Of a stretch of DNA of 64,000 nucleotides, positions 11,287 through 23,516 are shown one piece after another (positions within the stretch are counted from its first letter, which is position 1; each line of letters begins with the position of its first letter). The stretch comes from Melastoma dodecandrum. Taxonomy: Eukaryota; Streptophyta; Magnoliopsida; Myrtales; Melastomataceae. Both the position numbers and the translations under genes were made by a program. The notes under the pieces are model-generated. The model did no database searches and was not told the DNA's origin. It saw only the letters and a program-made list of their open reading frames with translations. The stretch is taken from contig JARUPY010000602.1 in the NCBI GenBank assembly GCA_029817715.1, positions 1,381,501 to 1,445,500 on the forward strand, given 5' to 3'.

Positions 11287-14200
11287 GGTTCTGGATGCTT
11301 AGATTGTTATTGTGGGTGGTGTGGGCATGGCAATGACCTTGTCGGTTGTAGATCATGCAAGATGTTATTTTGTTCTAGTTGTATCAAGAGGAACTCTGGG
11401 AAAGAATACTTTTTAGAGGTTCAAGCCTCAGGATGGCAATGTTGTTGCTGCTCTCCAAGTATCTTGGACAGAATGTCGTCCCAGTTGGAAAGTGCATTGG
11501 TTACGGACACTTCTGACACGGATTCTGGTACTTCAGAGTCAGATACAGATACTCCGATGAGGTTACTACTATTCTTATACTCCTGCCATCCCCCATGTTT
11601 TCTAGCTATATCTGTGTTTTCTAAGGAAAAAGAAAAAAGGACAAAATCTTCCTGGAGCATCACGATAAATTTAGGTCAGTTTGATGGAGATGATGGATGA
11701 AATTGGAATCCTAACTTCTAGTTTTCTTCGACGATTAATGTTTTGATAGTACTGTACACAAATTAACCTACTGTCGTTGGTAAGACTATACCATGCAGTT
11801 TGCTCCTACATCTAGGAACTTTAAGATGTTCTCCAGTTTGTCTGTTAATTTTTCATCTAATCAACATTCTAGATTAGTCGTTTCTGAGAGATTTGAGAGA
11901 ATGAACGTCAAACTTAATTGGTCTTCAATTTCTTGACCGATGGCTTGGTCTAGAAGATTGCTAAAGGCTAAAGTTTGATATTTGTCATTTGCAAGACAGA
12001 TTTTATGGAAAGTTTCTAAAGTTGTGAGATTTTAAAACAAGAAGAAAGCTTTTATCCGCATATGCATTGAGTTTCTTGACTCTAGTAAGCTATTTTTGCT
12101 AACTAGGCCTTTTTTGTTTAGGTCAAAGAAGAAGTGTAAAAGGAAAATTCGAAGGATAATTGATGATACTGAATTAGGCGAAGAAACCAAGAAAAAAATT
12201 GCTATTGAGAAGGTAACATTTAATTTGTCGCCTCTTCTACCAATGTCAATCTTGTGCTGAATGTGTGGCTTCATATGCTTTTTGTTTCTACAGGAAAGGC
12301 AAGAACGGTCGAAATCGTTGCAAGTTCAGTTTACTGCAAAATCTGATGTTCTAAAGTCAACAAGCTCCATATCGAGCCTGTCAGAGGAAGTTTCCATTGA
12401 TGTGCTTGGTGATGCCACAACAGGCTATGTAGTGAATGTAGTGAGAGAAAAGGGTGAAGAAGTTGTGCGACTACCACCCAGCATTTCAAAGAAATTGAAG
12501 GCTCATCAGGTTTTAGCAGAAATACTGGTTTTTTCATGAATCTTAACCTCTTGTAGTTGAATTCATCTCTGAATTAGTTATCTTCTATGAGTGGTGCTTG
12601 TTGGTATGTAAAATGCATATCGGTATTGTGCATGTATGAATGAACAATCTGAGAATTTACATCTGCCGTATTTGTTGCTTGCATGCGAGACGGGGAGCAA
12701 TTCTGGTTGCTTTTGTTGATGGCAATCCTGATAATTCATTCTGTAGTTTTTCCAGGATCCTTTGATTTGAAGGTCTAACTTGATAATCTCCTGCCACAGG
12801 TTGCTGGGATTCGATTCATATGGGAAAATATTGTACAGTCTACTAGAAAAGCAAGATCTGGTGATGAAGGGCTTGGTTGCATTTTACCTCACACGATGGG
12901 CCTTGGTAAAACATTACAGGTCAGTCTGGTTAATTCTATAGTCTTCCTTCAGTTGTGAAAAAATGGTTTTGCTCATGTATGTCACCTTCTATGTTTTTAG
13001 GTGATAGCTTTCCTCTATGTTGCATTAAAAGGCATTGACCTGGGGTTGTGAACTGCACTTATTGTGACACCAGTAAACGTACTGCATAATTGGCGGCATG
13101 AGTTTAGTAAATGGATGCCGACAGAGTATAAGGCTCTTCGCATATTTATGTTGGAAGACGTGCCAGGTGAGCTTGAGTGTTTTCTTAGTGTGGATAGAAG
13201 CATCCATGTTGCGTTCTCTCTCTCTCTTCTCTCTTGTTATTTAGCTGTAAAACTGCCTTAGACAGTTCTTTCCCAAAAGGCTGAAAAGGTGCAGCTTCCT
13301 ATCTTAATTTGTCTATTTCAAATGTTTGGTTCTGTTGTTAATCATAACATTATCATCCCATGTTATTGCCAGGGAGAGGAGACTGGAATTGCTTACCAAA
13401 TGGAAGACAAAGGGTGGTGTCTTCTTGATCAGCTATAGTTCTTTCCGAAACTTGTCCCTTGGAAAGTACGTTAAGGACAACAAAATGGCAAGAGACATTG
13501 TTAGATCCCCGCAGGTAATTGAACAACTAAACATATGGCATGTAGAATGTGACAATCTCCATTTCTGCTAATGACATGATTTATTTATCCCATTTTATTA
13601 TTGCTGGGTTTAAAAATTGCTTCCTGCAGTATTGTTTTAGCTTTGTCTTGATCATGCTGTTAGGACTATGAAGCTGTATGGTTGAATGAGTAGTTCTTCT
13701 TATATGGCAGTAGATGCTGTGGATTTTGAAAAACTGATATTTCTTGTTGTAGCTTACATCACTTTTTATTTCTATCCCTCATTCATTTCTTTATTTATTT
13801 TTTCTAAATTTGGCCTGGTGTTGACCTTTGACATAGAGACAGTTTGGAAGTCTCGGGAAACTTTGTATTGATCTTTATCTAATGCGTCCTCATTTATCAA
13901 AAGAAACTGTCATGTGGATCATTTTTGTTCCTGATTCAGGGCTTTAGCTTCTCAATTTTTTTTTCCTGTAGCGACTTTTTTCTTGAATTAATTTCTTTTG
14001 AATTCTTGGTGTGAGAAGTTTGATAAAGCAATGTCATATTAGCATTCAAAAGATCTTATCACCTTTTTTTTGGTAGAAAAACTGAGTCCATAGATTAGTC
14101 AAATTAGCGTATAGATTAGCACCTTTATTTGTTGAATGTTTTTTCTTGGGTTTTTGCATCTTGCAATCATCATCTTGTGATTTTTGTTTTGGCCCGTAGG

Positions 14201-15390
14201 ATGGACCGGATATCCTTGTTTGTGACGAAGCCCACATGATTAAGAATACTCGGGCTGGTACTACTCAATAGCCTTAAAGATGGTGAAGTGCCAGAGACGC
14301 ATTGCCTTAACTGGTTCACCATTACAGAACAATCTCAAGGAATATTTTTGTGTAAGTGCTTGCATTTCTCACAACTTTTGTTGATATGACTTGCAGTTTG
14401 CAGTGATCTTTTTTGGTTTCCATTGATAGATGGTTGATTTTGTCAGAGAAGGTTTCCTTGGGAGCAGCCACGAATTTAGGAACCTGTATGACTTTCTTAA
14501 AGTTTTCTCCTATCATCTGTTAAGTTTTCCGTGGCAACATTTTGCATGGAAATCTGCAGCTTTCAAAATCCCATTGAGAACGGCCAGCATACCAACTCGA
14601 CTTTGGATGATGTGAGATAATGAACCAGAGGTCACATATCCTTTACGAGCAACTAAAAGGATTTGTCCAAAGAATGGACATGAATGTTGTGAAGAAGGAC
14701 TTGCCGCCTAAGACTGTTTTTTTCAAAGCTGTCAAGCTCTCAGACTTGAAACGGAAGCTTTATAGAAGATTTCTAGATGTGCATGGTTTTACAAATGGAA
14801 GAGTCTGCAATGAGAATATGCCAAAGAGAAGCTTTTTTGCAAGATACCAGGCTTTGGCTCAAGTAGGTTTCTTGTCCAAACTTCCATTATTTCTTTCTGA
14901 TTAATGAACCTTAGATGCTGGTGGAGGTTTTGTCTTCCTGCAGTTGAGCTAACTTTTGAATTTGGCCAGTTTGAAATTTAGGTTATGATATAGTTTCACG
15001 GATGGAATGAGCTTCATTCTATTTGAGGCATCTTCACTCGTCTTATGTGAAAATGCTTCGGCTGTCCCAAACTGAACCAACCTAGTATAAGCTTTCTATG
15101 CCTCTGAATAATGCCTTATTCCAAATTGTCGCTGTGTTGTTCATGTTCTGACTCTATTTTCTACAATAAGTGGATGCTCAACAGAATGCAAATTGGGTAT
15201 GTGTAGGGGTTCCTTCTTTTGTTGTATTTAATTCTTTATAAACAATTTTGTAGATATGGAATCATCCTGGGATCTTGCAACTAATAAAAGAAGACCGTGA
15301 AAATCTTGGACATGAAGAGGCCGGTGAAAATTTTATTCTGGATGACAGTTCTAGTGATGAGAACATGGTATATAATGGGTTTAACGGAGG

Positions 15391-15813
15391 TATATACTTA
15401 GAGTTTTGTTCCTTAATGACATTATTTGGCCAATTATTTCGTCAAATAATCTCATAATTTTTAAAATTTATCGATTAACCCAGTAAAATCGGCCTTACAA
15501 AGGCCGACTTCAGTCTACGAGGAAGTCGGCCTTTGTAAAACCGACTTCATGTGGATGAAGTTGGCCTTTGAAAAATTTTTTGTCTAAGTATAGGAAAGTC
15601 GGCCTTACAAAGGCCGACTTCCTCACGTGCCTTTGATTTTTTTTTTTTCGCGTTTGAAATTTTTTTTTCAAAGTGAGGGAAGTCGGCCTTGGCCTTTGAA
15701 TTTTTTTTTTTTTTGCCTTTTGATTTTTTTTTTTTTGGTGAGTTATTAGGCGAATATTGAAACTTAAGGCGTCATTTGGCGAAATCATTAAGGAACAAAA
15801 CTCTATATACTTA
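15391..15813. mobile_element. Mutator-like MITE with 10-bp target duplication
   Basis: The element spans 15401-15803 (403 bases). It starts GAGTTTTGTTCCTTAATGA and ends with the exact reverse complement, a 19-bp perfect terminal inverted repeat. It is flanked on both sides by TATATACTTA (15391-15400 and 15804-15813), a target duplication of the size made by Mutator-like transposases. The interior has no coding capacity. It carries repeated aagtcggcctt / aaggccgactt modules, one forming a perfect 11-bp hairpin (15596-15606 and 15610-15620), and several poly-T runs. It is non-autonomous. The insertion begins one base inside the intron donor of the host CHR20-like pseudogene. Confidence 0.88.
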
Positions 15814-16632
15814 ATGCATTCCTTGCATGGTGGGTCTTGTGCGTGAATATCTTGGTCTCTTGGAAATTGAGCAAGTATCATTTAATTGTGCATTATAAAC
15901 TGTGCTCGCAGAGCTAGAGTCTATTCTTCAGCTTCATCTTTTTGCAAGTGAGTGTGTTTATGCGTACGGCGCTGGGCTTTATTTTAAGTCATTTCAGAGA
16001 TGTGGGACCCTCTTGACCCTCTGTGATATATGTCATTTACTTCTTGTTTGTGGGAGGGGTCTCTCTCTTGAACTTCATCAGTCACTTTCTGAATGCCTGG
16101 TTGAACTATGTTTGGCTTCTTCATTCTAAATTTTAGTGGCTATCTGTGAATTCATCTATATTCTCCTGTTAATCTTTTCTGGCTCTGCTTGTATGTTCTG
16201 TCTGTTCTCAAATTTCTGTTTCTAGGATTATTGATTACATTGCTTTGTAATAGTGATCCAAAATGGTGGAAGTGACTTGCTGAGGCGGAAACATGTTGGA
16301 GGATTCTTGTGCAAGGTATTACTTTAATCCTTGTTATGTCTTGTCTGTCCAGATCCAAATCAAACTCTTTAAGTTATTTATGAGGCTAATAATCGCTATT
16401 CTTACAGGGCTGGTGGAATGATCTTCTGACCGAAAGCGATTTCAAGGACGTGAATTATGGTGGGAAGATGGTTCTGCTCCTCGACATCTTAACCATGTGT
16501 TCTGATGTTGGTGACAAGGCCCTGGTTTTTAGCCAGAGCATACCAACACTTGATCTTATTGAGCTTTATTTCTCGAGGTTGCCTCGAAAAGAAAAAAGGG
16601 GCAAATTCTGGAAAAAGGGAAAGGACTGGCAT

Positions 16633-17060
16633 AGGAAAGTTTTAAAGGTGGAGGTTTTTACGAATGTACCGTTAGTTCGCAAAAGAATTTGCGAAATACG
16701 TTTTTCCGTTTCGAAACCGCAACTTAGGCAAAATTTGTATATGTCGCCGTTTCAAATCGTAACTTTATGTTACTTGAAAAAATATTGCCGAGTGTGAGGC
16801 CTCCCTAGTGTCTTATGAAGGTCACGATTTGAAACCGCAATTTAGGTATACTTAGTAAAATCTGCAAGTGGTGTGTCCTCCTTGGTGTCCTATGAAAGCC
16901 GCGGTTTCAAACCGTGACTTAGGGATAGTATTTGAAGAGTTCTCGAAACTGGAATCATATTTCGCAAATTTGTATAAAGCTTGATAATGGTGTGTTCTAA
17001 TTGCATTTCTGTAAATCTTCGAACACTAATGATACCGAACAGCTTTGTGCTCTCTTCTCT
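16633..17060. repeat. Repeat-rich intron with two ~80-bp direct units
   Basis: Within this intron of the CHR20-like pseudogene, two related units can be aligned, about 16785-16855 and 16860-16930. Both run 'g-gtgt-cctcc-tggtgtc-tatgaa', then a hairpin-like 'acg/gcggttt(c/g)aaaccg', then 'actta(g)gg-ata'. The hairpin cores resemble those of the other repeat blocks in this window. No terminal repeats were found. Confidence 0.5.
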
Positions 17061-17157
17061 TCTGATAGGTTGGATGGGAAGACCGAGAGCTCCGAGAGGC
17101 AGAAATTGGTGGAGCGATTCAATGAGCCCCTGAATAGAAGAGTCAAATGCACTCTAA

Positions 17158-17304
<147 letters not shown>

Positions 17305-18241
17305 TAGAATTCTCTGCAGTAATGGATGGCTTCCTTCTCCATTTTAGGTATGGCCAGAAAAAGCCAGTTTATGCATACCGATTAATGGCACAAGGAACTA
17401 TGGAAGAGAAAATCTACAAACGTCAGGTAAAGGAAAAAAGACCCGAATTACTTTCAATTTGTCTTCCACACGGTGGATTAGCTGATTTTGTGTTATTTTG
17501 AATGAAGGCGACAAAAGAGGGCCTTGCTGCAGGGGTGGTGGATCGACAGCAAGTCCACCAAACAATTTCAAAGGAGGAGATGTTGCATCTCTTTGACTTC
17601 GGCGATGATGACAACACCGAAGTGCTGAATGACCTGTGCCAGGAAAATGGAGCTGCAAACAAGCCAGGTCCTTCACACCACAGTGGGAGTCTCGCCAAAA
17701 AGAAGTTTCCACCCTCTGTCAGCTGCTCTTCTGACAAGCTAATGGAAAGTTTAGCTTCCAAGCACTACCCACGGTTAGACCAGGCTCCTTTATTTATTTT
17801 GGGTGACTTTCTTTTTCTGCATTGCCATTTGTAATTCTCAAAGCATCCTTTTTCGGCTGGATAACCAATTACCACGAGCATGAGACCCTATTGCAAGAAA
17901 ACAAAGAGGAGAAGCTATCAAAGGAGGAACAAGACATGGCTTGGGAGGTTTACCAGAAGTCGTTGCAATGGGAGGAAGTACCACGTGCTCCCGTTAATGA
18001 AACCGCGCCTGCGAAGCCCCCTGTGGCAAAGCAGGAGTTGCCCATGGCTGAGACAGACGTTATGTTGCGTAGTGAAGACAAACTACGGAAACATTCCGTG
18101 CAACGGAAATGCACTAACCTTGCGCATTTGCTCACTCTGAGGAGCCAGGGCACTAAAAACGGTTGTAGCACAGTATGCTGGGAGTGTGCCCAGGAGATAA
18201 GCTGGGAAGGCTTGAACAGGGACTGCAAGCTGAGAAGATGA

Positions 18242-19510
18242 CGAGTAGTTATTGCTCCTCCCTTTTTGGTTGATTAGATCCTTTTGAGATCCGATCCGAT
18301 GCACGGGCTTTTAATTGCCAGGTTCGACATTAGTCTGTAAAGATCGGTGTTCAAGTCGCCGATATAAGCTTTCATCACGATGATCTCAGCGTTTTGTATT
18401 GTAGATATGAAAGAGAGATCATTTCAGTCTATTTCCATCCATTCTTGGAGCTCTTGTTAGAACTGATTAACTCTTGAGATGAGATGGGAGGAGCAAAATA
18501 TCAAACAGCAGATTAGGAGTGGATCACAAAACCCTGGACTACACAGACGCATCCACTGCCATAGAAAAAGGTTTGTTCTCGCCAAAACTACGCGAAGATT
18601 GTACGGAATGTTGTTAATAAATTCAATTCAATGGTGTCGTGGTCTAGGACCGCGTCACCATTATACTTAGTGAAAAAATGAAAAATTATAGTGTCAAATG
18701 ACCATATTTTGAGTATATTCGAAACTACAATAATATTTCGCTATTTTCTTTTAAAACTAATCGTACTTTCGTTCATTCTTCAACGTTACACTTTTGTAAG
18801 TCTCTACATACACCACCAACATTGCAGAAGTCTCTAGCCCAGGATCATGCATCATCAACTTTCCCTAGTGGCAACAAGCCGCTTCCACCGGCATGAGGAC
18901 GACTTCGGCGGATATCGTGCATATCAGGCTACAGCATTCCCTTTCCTACTGTGGATTTACAACAGTATGAACATCCCGGTCGTCTTGCGCCTTCAGGCAC
19001 GGAATGGCTTCAAGTTCCTGTCTGCAGAAGAGTTGCTGAAGGAACGTTGGATTAACTTCTTTCGTCGCCATCCCGGTCGTCTTTCTCCTTCTGCCCTTCC
19101 TCTCCCAGAAGCTCGGTAGGGAACAAGTCGATAAGGTTCTCCACCAGAAAATCTATCAAAAAGAGGAAGGCAAGGCGGTTGATAATCCATGGGAGAAAGA
19201 CCATTCCATTTCGGCAGCCCCAACACATGTCCATTTGTGATTCTGCTCACCAACCGTCCTAGGAATTCTTACCACACCTGAATTTTTACAATACCAACAA
19301 AAAGGTCACCCGGGGAGACTTTGGACTTGCACTGGATTATTACAAGTAGAAGACATCACAACCTTATTGTTTTTGCTTTTTCTTTTGTACTTTCCCACCC
19401 TTCATTACCAACAAAGTAATATTAAAAAAGGAAGACCAGGTAAGTCACAAGTCTTTATGTTAGGCTTGAAAACATCCCTCAAACTAAACCAAACCAAATC
19501 CCAACTCCCC
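18242..19510. other. Intergenic, no gene seen
   Basis: The sequence after the pseudogene stop has no coding block I can support. A short stretch near 18635-18740 (gtcgtggtctaggaccgcg) is a further hairpin-like repeat. The reading frames at 18.8-19.2 kb show no family resemblance. Confidence 0.4.
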
Positions 19511-19521
19511 ACCATCACTTT

Positions 19522-19528
19522 TATAAAT
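19522..19528 (+). promoter_or_regulatory. Candidate TATA box of the PDLP-type gene
   Basis: TATAAAT in a T-rich context lies 126 bases upstream of the ATG at 19654, leaving room for a leader of about 100 bases. This is a motif match only. Confidence 0.4.
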
Positions 19529-19653
19529 CTTTGTTTGCTGAGTGGAAGAAGTTTTGGCATAACTCTTCCCAAACACAACAACCAAGTAGTAGAAGACTTC
19601 ATTAGGACAAAGGATCAAGCAAAGTCCCTGATCCCAACCCCAACAAGCAAAAC

Positions 19654-20706
19654 ATGAGACATTTTGCCCTGCTGACAACCTTCTTTTTGATCATATCCGG
19701 GTTATCTGCGCAACCCTTTTCGGGCAATGCGGTTTCCCGGAACTACACCTCGTTGGTTTACAAAGCGTGTGCAAAGGAGTCGCTGGAGGAGTCAACTAGG
19801 CCACGGTCGCAGGAGGTGCTCTCCTCGCTCTTCGATGTGCTGAGATCCCGCTCCTCCAACTCTACATTCTTCAAGGCGGTTGCTGGAGATGAGGATGGGG
19901 GTGTGTCCGGCAGGTTTCAGTGCCGGGGAGACGTTCCGGCATCGGAATGCAGTGCTTGCATCTCGAGGGTCCAGGAGCTTTCGAGAGAGCTGTGCAACGG
20001 GTCTGTTGCGGCAAAAATACAGCTGGCCGGGTGCCACGTGAGGTACGAGATGGATGGGGCAGGGGCGACGGGGACTGCGATAAATGGCAGGGCGAAGTAC
20101 CAGGCACAGCACCAGAAGTGCGGGGAGGGGTATGGGGGAGGGGACTCGGGAGTGTACGAGGGGAAGAGGAGCAGTGCTTTTGAGGCGTTAGAGAGCGGGG
20201 TGGTGGCAGAAGGGAACACACAAGGTGGGGGGCAGCAGAAGGGGTACTACGCCACAGATTACTCATCGTTTCATGTGGCGGCACAGTGCGAGGGGGACCT
20301 GGGGCCATGCGACTGCGGGGAGTGTGTGAATGAGGCAATCCAGATCGCACAGGAGGAGTGCAGCACGGCCATGGACGGGGAAATCTTCATGGATAGGTGC
20401 TCAGTCAGCTTCCATTATTACCCGGAAGGGCAGGTTGGAGGAGGAGGCATTGGCGGAGGAGGTGGCATTGGCGGCAGCGGCGGATTTCTCAATCCAGGTA
20501 AAGTTAAATAATTGAATCTAAGGAACCACTGAAGCAAAATGCCGTTTGAAATGTCAAGCTCGGGCTCTTCTTTGACAGGGGGGAACGAAGAGGGGGACGA
20601 GACAGGGAAGGAAATAGCGATCCTGGTGGGAGGAGCGGCCGCATTAGGCATCGGCTTACTGTTCCTGTTGCTAATCAGCTCTTGCTGTCGCAAAGACGAT
20701 GACTAA
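19654..20706 (+). CDS. Plasmodesmata-located protein-like (two DUF26 domains, one membrane span)
   Basis: Two exons (19654-20497 and 20579-20706) join in phase to give 323 residues. A signal peptide of about 19 residues (MRHFALLTTFFLIISGLSA) precedes two extracellular DUF26/Gnk2 domains with the C-x8-C-x2-C signature: CRGDVPASECSAC near 89-101 and CEGDLGPCDCGEC near 211-223. A glycine-rich linker (GGGGIGGGGGIGGSGG) leads to exon 2, which encodes a transmembrane helix (about IAILVGGAAALGIGLLFLLL) and a very short cytosolic tail, CCRKDDD. With two DUF26 domains, one span and no kinase, this is PDLP architecture; such proteins sit at plasmodesmata and affect callose and cell-to-cell traffic. A secreted CRRSP is excluded by the membrane span. 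Which PDLP it is cannot be told. The coding sequence is G-rich compared with its surroundings. Confidence 0.87.
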
Positions 20707-20906
20707 CACTGCAACATTATTACTTCAGATAAAAATTATTATTATGGTTATTACATCCTAGTTTGGTGGATCCATCTGAAACTTCACGCAATCCAATTCT
20801 TTTCTTAATCTAATTCGTGCAAGAAAAAACTTGGCTTTTGTTAAAAATAGTCCTACCAAATTTCATCTACTAAATGTGATGAAAGTTTATTCGAATATGC
20901 TTCCCC

Positions 20907-21915
20907 TTATGCGAGTGCAGTCCGTCGAGATGAGTTACCGAAGGAATGGGAGATACTACGTTGAGATTCGGGTGTGCTGTCTGATTCGATCAACCAGCTG
21001 GAGAGGCTGGCATCGACTGAGATATCATGGATTTGCGGACTGTCCCACGGTGAACTTACAGGTTTCAGGATGCAATCCTCCGGCTTTAGGCTGGGCCTCA
21101 CGATATTTTCCGGCAGAGCACCAGCATTTTCCTTGTTCTCCTCCCCTTCATGATGATGGTTCTTCAATGGGGAAGTGGTTTGCGTCTTTGGTGGCATTGA
21201 CAGTACAGAATTCTTGACCGGATTTAGCACGGTGCCAAGGCACCTGTCCCCAGCTCCATCAATTTTGCCGAGACAATGACATGACTCGGTGTTTCTTACA
21301 GCCGGATCCTCCGCCTGAACTGGGCTGCTAACTTCCTTCTCCACAACCATGCCCCCGTAGGAATGGTCCCTGGACTCTATTGAGATCGAAAAGAGCGAAT
21401 CCGAAGATTCTTCTTCCACCGAAGTGTCTCCGTCACTCGAAGACACTTCTAGCGAGGGAGAATCTGTGGAAACTTTGGCAGATTCTCTGCCCCGAGGAGA
21501 ACTGCCCATTTTGTCGACGGATTCTCTGCCCTCTTTAACTGTGTCACCGCAAACAGTATCTGGAGCCGGCGACAGCTCGCACGTCTTGGCATCCTTATCA
21601 CCAAAACCTTGTCGATTCTTCTCCTCGCGAATGCTGTGAAACTTCTGAACTCTTATCCCGGACGAACAAACACTAATTCGCTAAAAAACCAGCAGGGTAA
21701 GGTGGTATGGTAAAGAAACAGAAAGAGCCTTACTTCCAGTCTTCCGTTGAGTGAGTCGCAACCGCAGGGCCAGTCGCTTCTGCCGTATGCTTGACACTGG
21801 GAAGGCTCACGACCGCTTCTGCGCTGCGAGGCGCATCCCTACTAAACGTCAATTTACGCTGAGAGAGGGTTCTACGAGTGTTGTGGGACGAAAAGCAACG
21901 CAAGAAGCATCCCAT
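20907..21915 (-). CDS. JASON-like protein, short C-terminus
   Basis: Two exons (21915-21734 and 21633-20907) give about 302 residues. The acceptor before 21633 is the one that keeps phase. The N-terminus MGCFLRCFSSH matches the MGCF-x-CF start of the plant JASON family. Exon 2 shows the same order of short motifs that I recall from that family: SDSLFSISIESR, KEVSSPVQ, TVLNPVKN, PLKNHHHEGEENKEN and ISVDASLSSWLIESDSTPES. JASON itself affects spindle orientation in male meiosis II; the relatives are poorly characterised. Family members usually continue past the SLSSWL motif into a PILGALT-like block. Here the frame stops soon after, at RRTALA, so the protein may be truncated, or a further 3' exon was missed. 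The protein is low-complexity and Ser-rich, so the family call is moderate. Confidence 0.55.
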
Positions 21916-22261
21916 TTCCGACTTCCTTTGGAGATGTATGTATCCGATTGATACGTAAAGGAAGGATAAAAGTGGGAAATGCTTTTATTTATTTGTTCGT
22001 AAGAAAAGGGTCTCACATTTTCAGACAGAAAGCAAGGCAGACGGGGAGCACGTGCTATTGTAACGGTCGGAAAGAACACCGACCGTTTTCAAAAGTTGAC
22101 CGTTGGGGCAGGGAGCATCACCATCTAAGTAATACAGTCCTGATGGCGCGTTTCAGAGTCGGTATGGGAGCCGATATCCTCGGCTGGAGCAGCAATCAAA
22201 ACATAGTCACGTCTTGTCGTTGGAGGAACAGTACCTCGCATCTACCTTATAACTGCAGCCC

Positions 22262-23292
22262 TCAGGAGCACAGCCCTTCACGTTGCTTCTTCGCTTCATC
22301 CAGTAATGTCTTAAGTTCATTGATTTAGGCGTCGATTGCCTCCATCTCCGTAAACATGGCTGAGATCTCTTCATCCACTTCAGCAAGCGCAAGATCGTCA
22401 CTTACCTTCAGCTTCAGCTGCATTGATCGGATTACTTATATACATTGTATTACTAGAAAAAGAGATTCAGGTTCATGGATCTGAGGGACAAACGACCCAA
22501 TGCCTACCGTGGAAGCGGATAGAGCACAGGTGATATGAGCGATGACGTAGTCACAGTCCTTGCAGACGTAGTCGCCCAAGTCAGGGTTCCTTCTCCCCGC
22601 ACAAATTTCGCAGTAGTATTCCCCAGAGTCATACTCCACGTACCTGTCACGGAGCACCAGTGTATGGAGATGATCCTTGTGCTTTACGGTGGGCAGCAGC
22701 ACGACGCAACCTTTGTGGAGATGGAAGTTGCAGGAAACACAGAGGAAGATGTCCGCTTTGCAATTCTCACCACAAGCATTACAAGTTAGATTAAAAAGGG
22801 TGTCGTTAAAGAACGCAAGATTGTGCTCATGGAGAGGGTGCTTGAAGATTGGGTTCTCTGAAGCACACAAGGTGTCGATGTAGAATTCGCATTTGCCACA
22901 GCAATAGGCAAACCCTGTTGATCTTTTGCCACAAGCTCCACAATCAAAGCCTCACTTTGAAGCTCCGGTAAGAAGAGCAAGCTGGTGTTGAGGGTGGAAG
23001 GAGTGCTCGATTTTCATCGGCAGTTCCGTGCACGATTTATGGAGCAAGATCGAGCATTCCTCCAGTGGACAGACATACCCTAGCCCATCCACCGTTTTAT
23101 CACAGGCAGTACAATTACTGTTTGCCTCTTCCCCAGTTCATCGGCAGATGAACACAGGGTGCTTATGAAATGGAGGTTGAACCACGACACTTGCTCCGTC
23201 GTCAAGCCGGAGATGGTCTCCCGGGAATTGGGTTGGGTCAAGGTAACCTAGTTCAAGGGATGAGAATGACTCCAGTGTTGGAAACTGTCCAT
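22262..23292 (-). pseudogene. DC1 (divergent C1) zinc-finger pseudogene
   Basis: Read on the minus strand from the ATG at 23292 (MDSFQHWSHSHPL), DC1 repeats follow: ANSNCTACDKTVDG...CSILLHKSC, FDCGACGKRSTGFAYCCGKC...IDTLC, LTCNACGENCKADIFLC...FHLHKGC and YCEICAGRRN...YVCKDCDYVIAHITC. The last part is a coiled-coil-like tail, INELKTLLDEAKKQREGLC. A frameshift after codon 13, a TGA before TGEEANSNC, a TGA at 22952-22954 before GFDCGACGK and a TAA in the tail (EAIDA*INELK) break it. The longest intact piece begins near MCASENPIF at 22870. DC1 proteins bind zinc and probably lipids; many plant copies are inactive. A spliced transcript avoiding some stops cannot be excluded, but four lesions make a pseudogene most likely. 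Confidence 0.72.
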
Positions 23293-23516
23293 CTTCGATC
23301 TGATCAAAATGTTGTTCGATAAATCAAATAGCAGGCGGTGTTGGTGATGGTGAAGGCTTTATATATAATTTTAAACCAGACTCCATCATGTGCAACTTGC
23401 TCCCTAATTAATTACTAACTATTTATTATAACAATACGCTTAAAATTGACCACCAACTGCACTTTGCTTGTCCTATTATTATTAAAATTTAATTTATCTT
23501 GAATTTTATTACGGTG

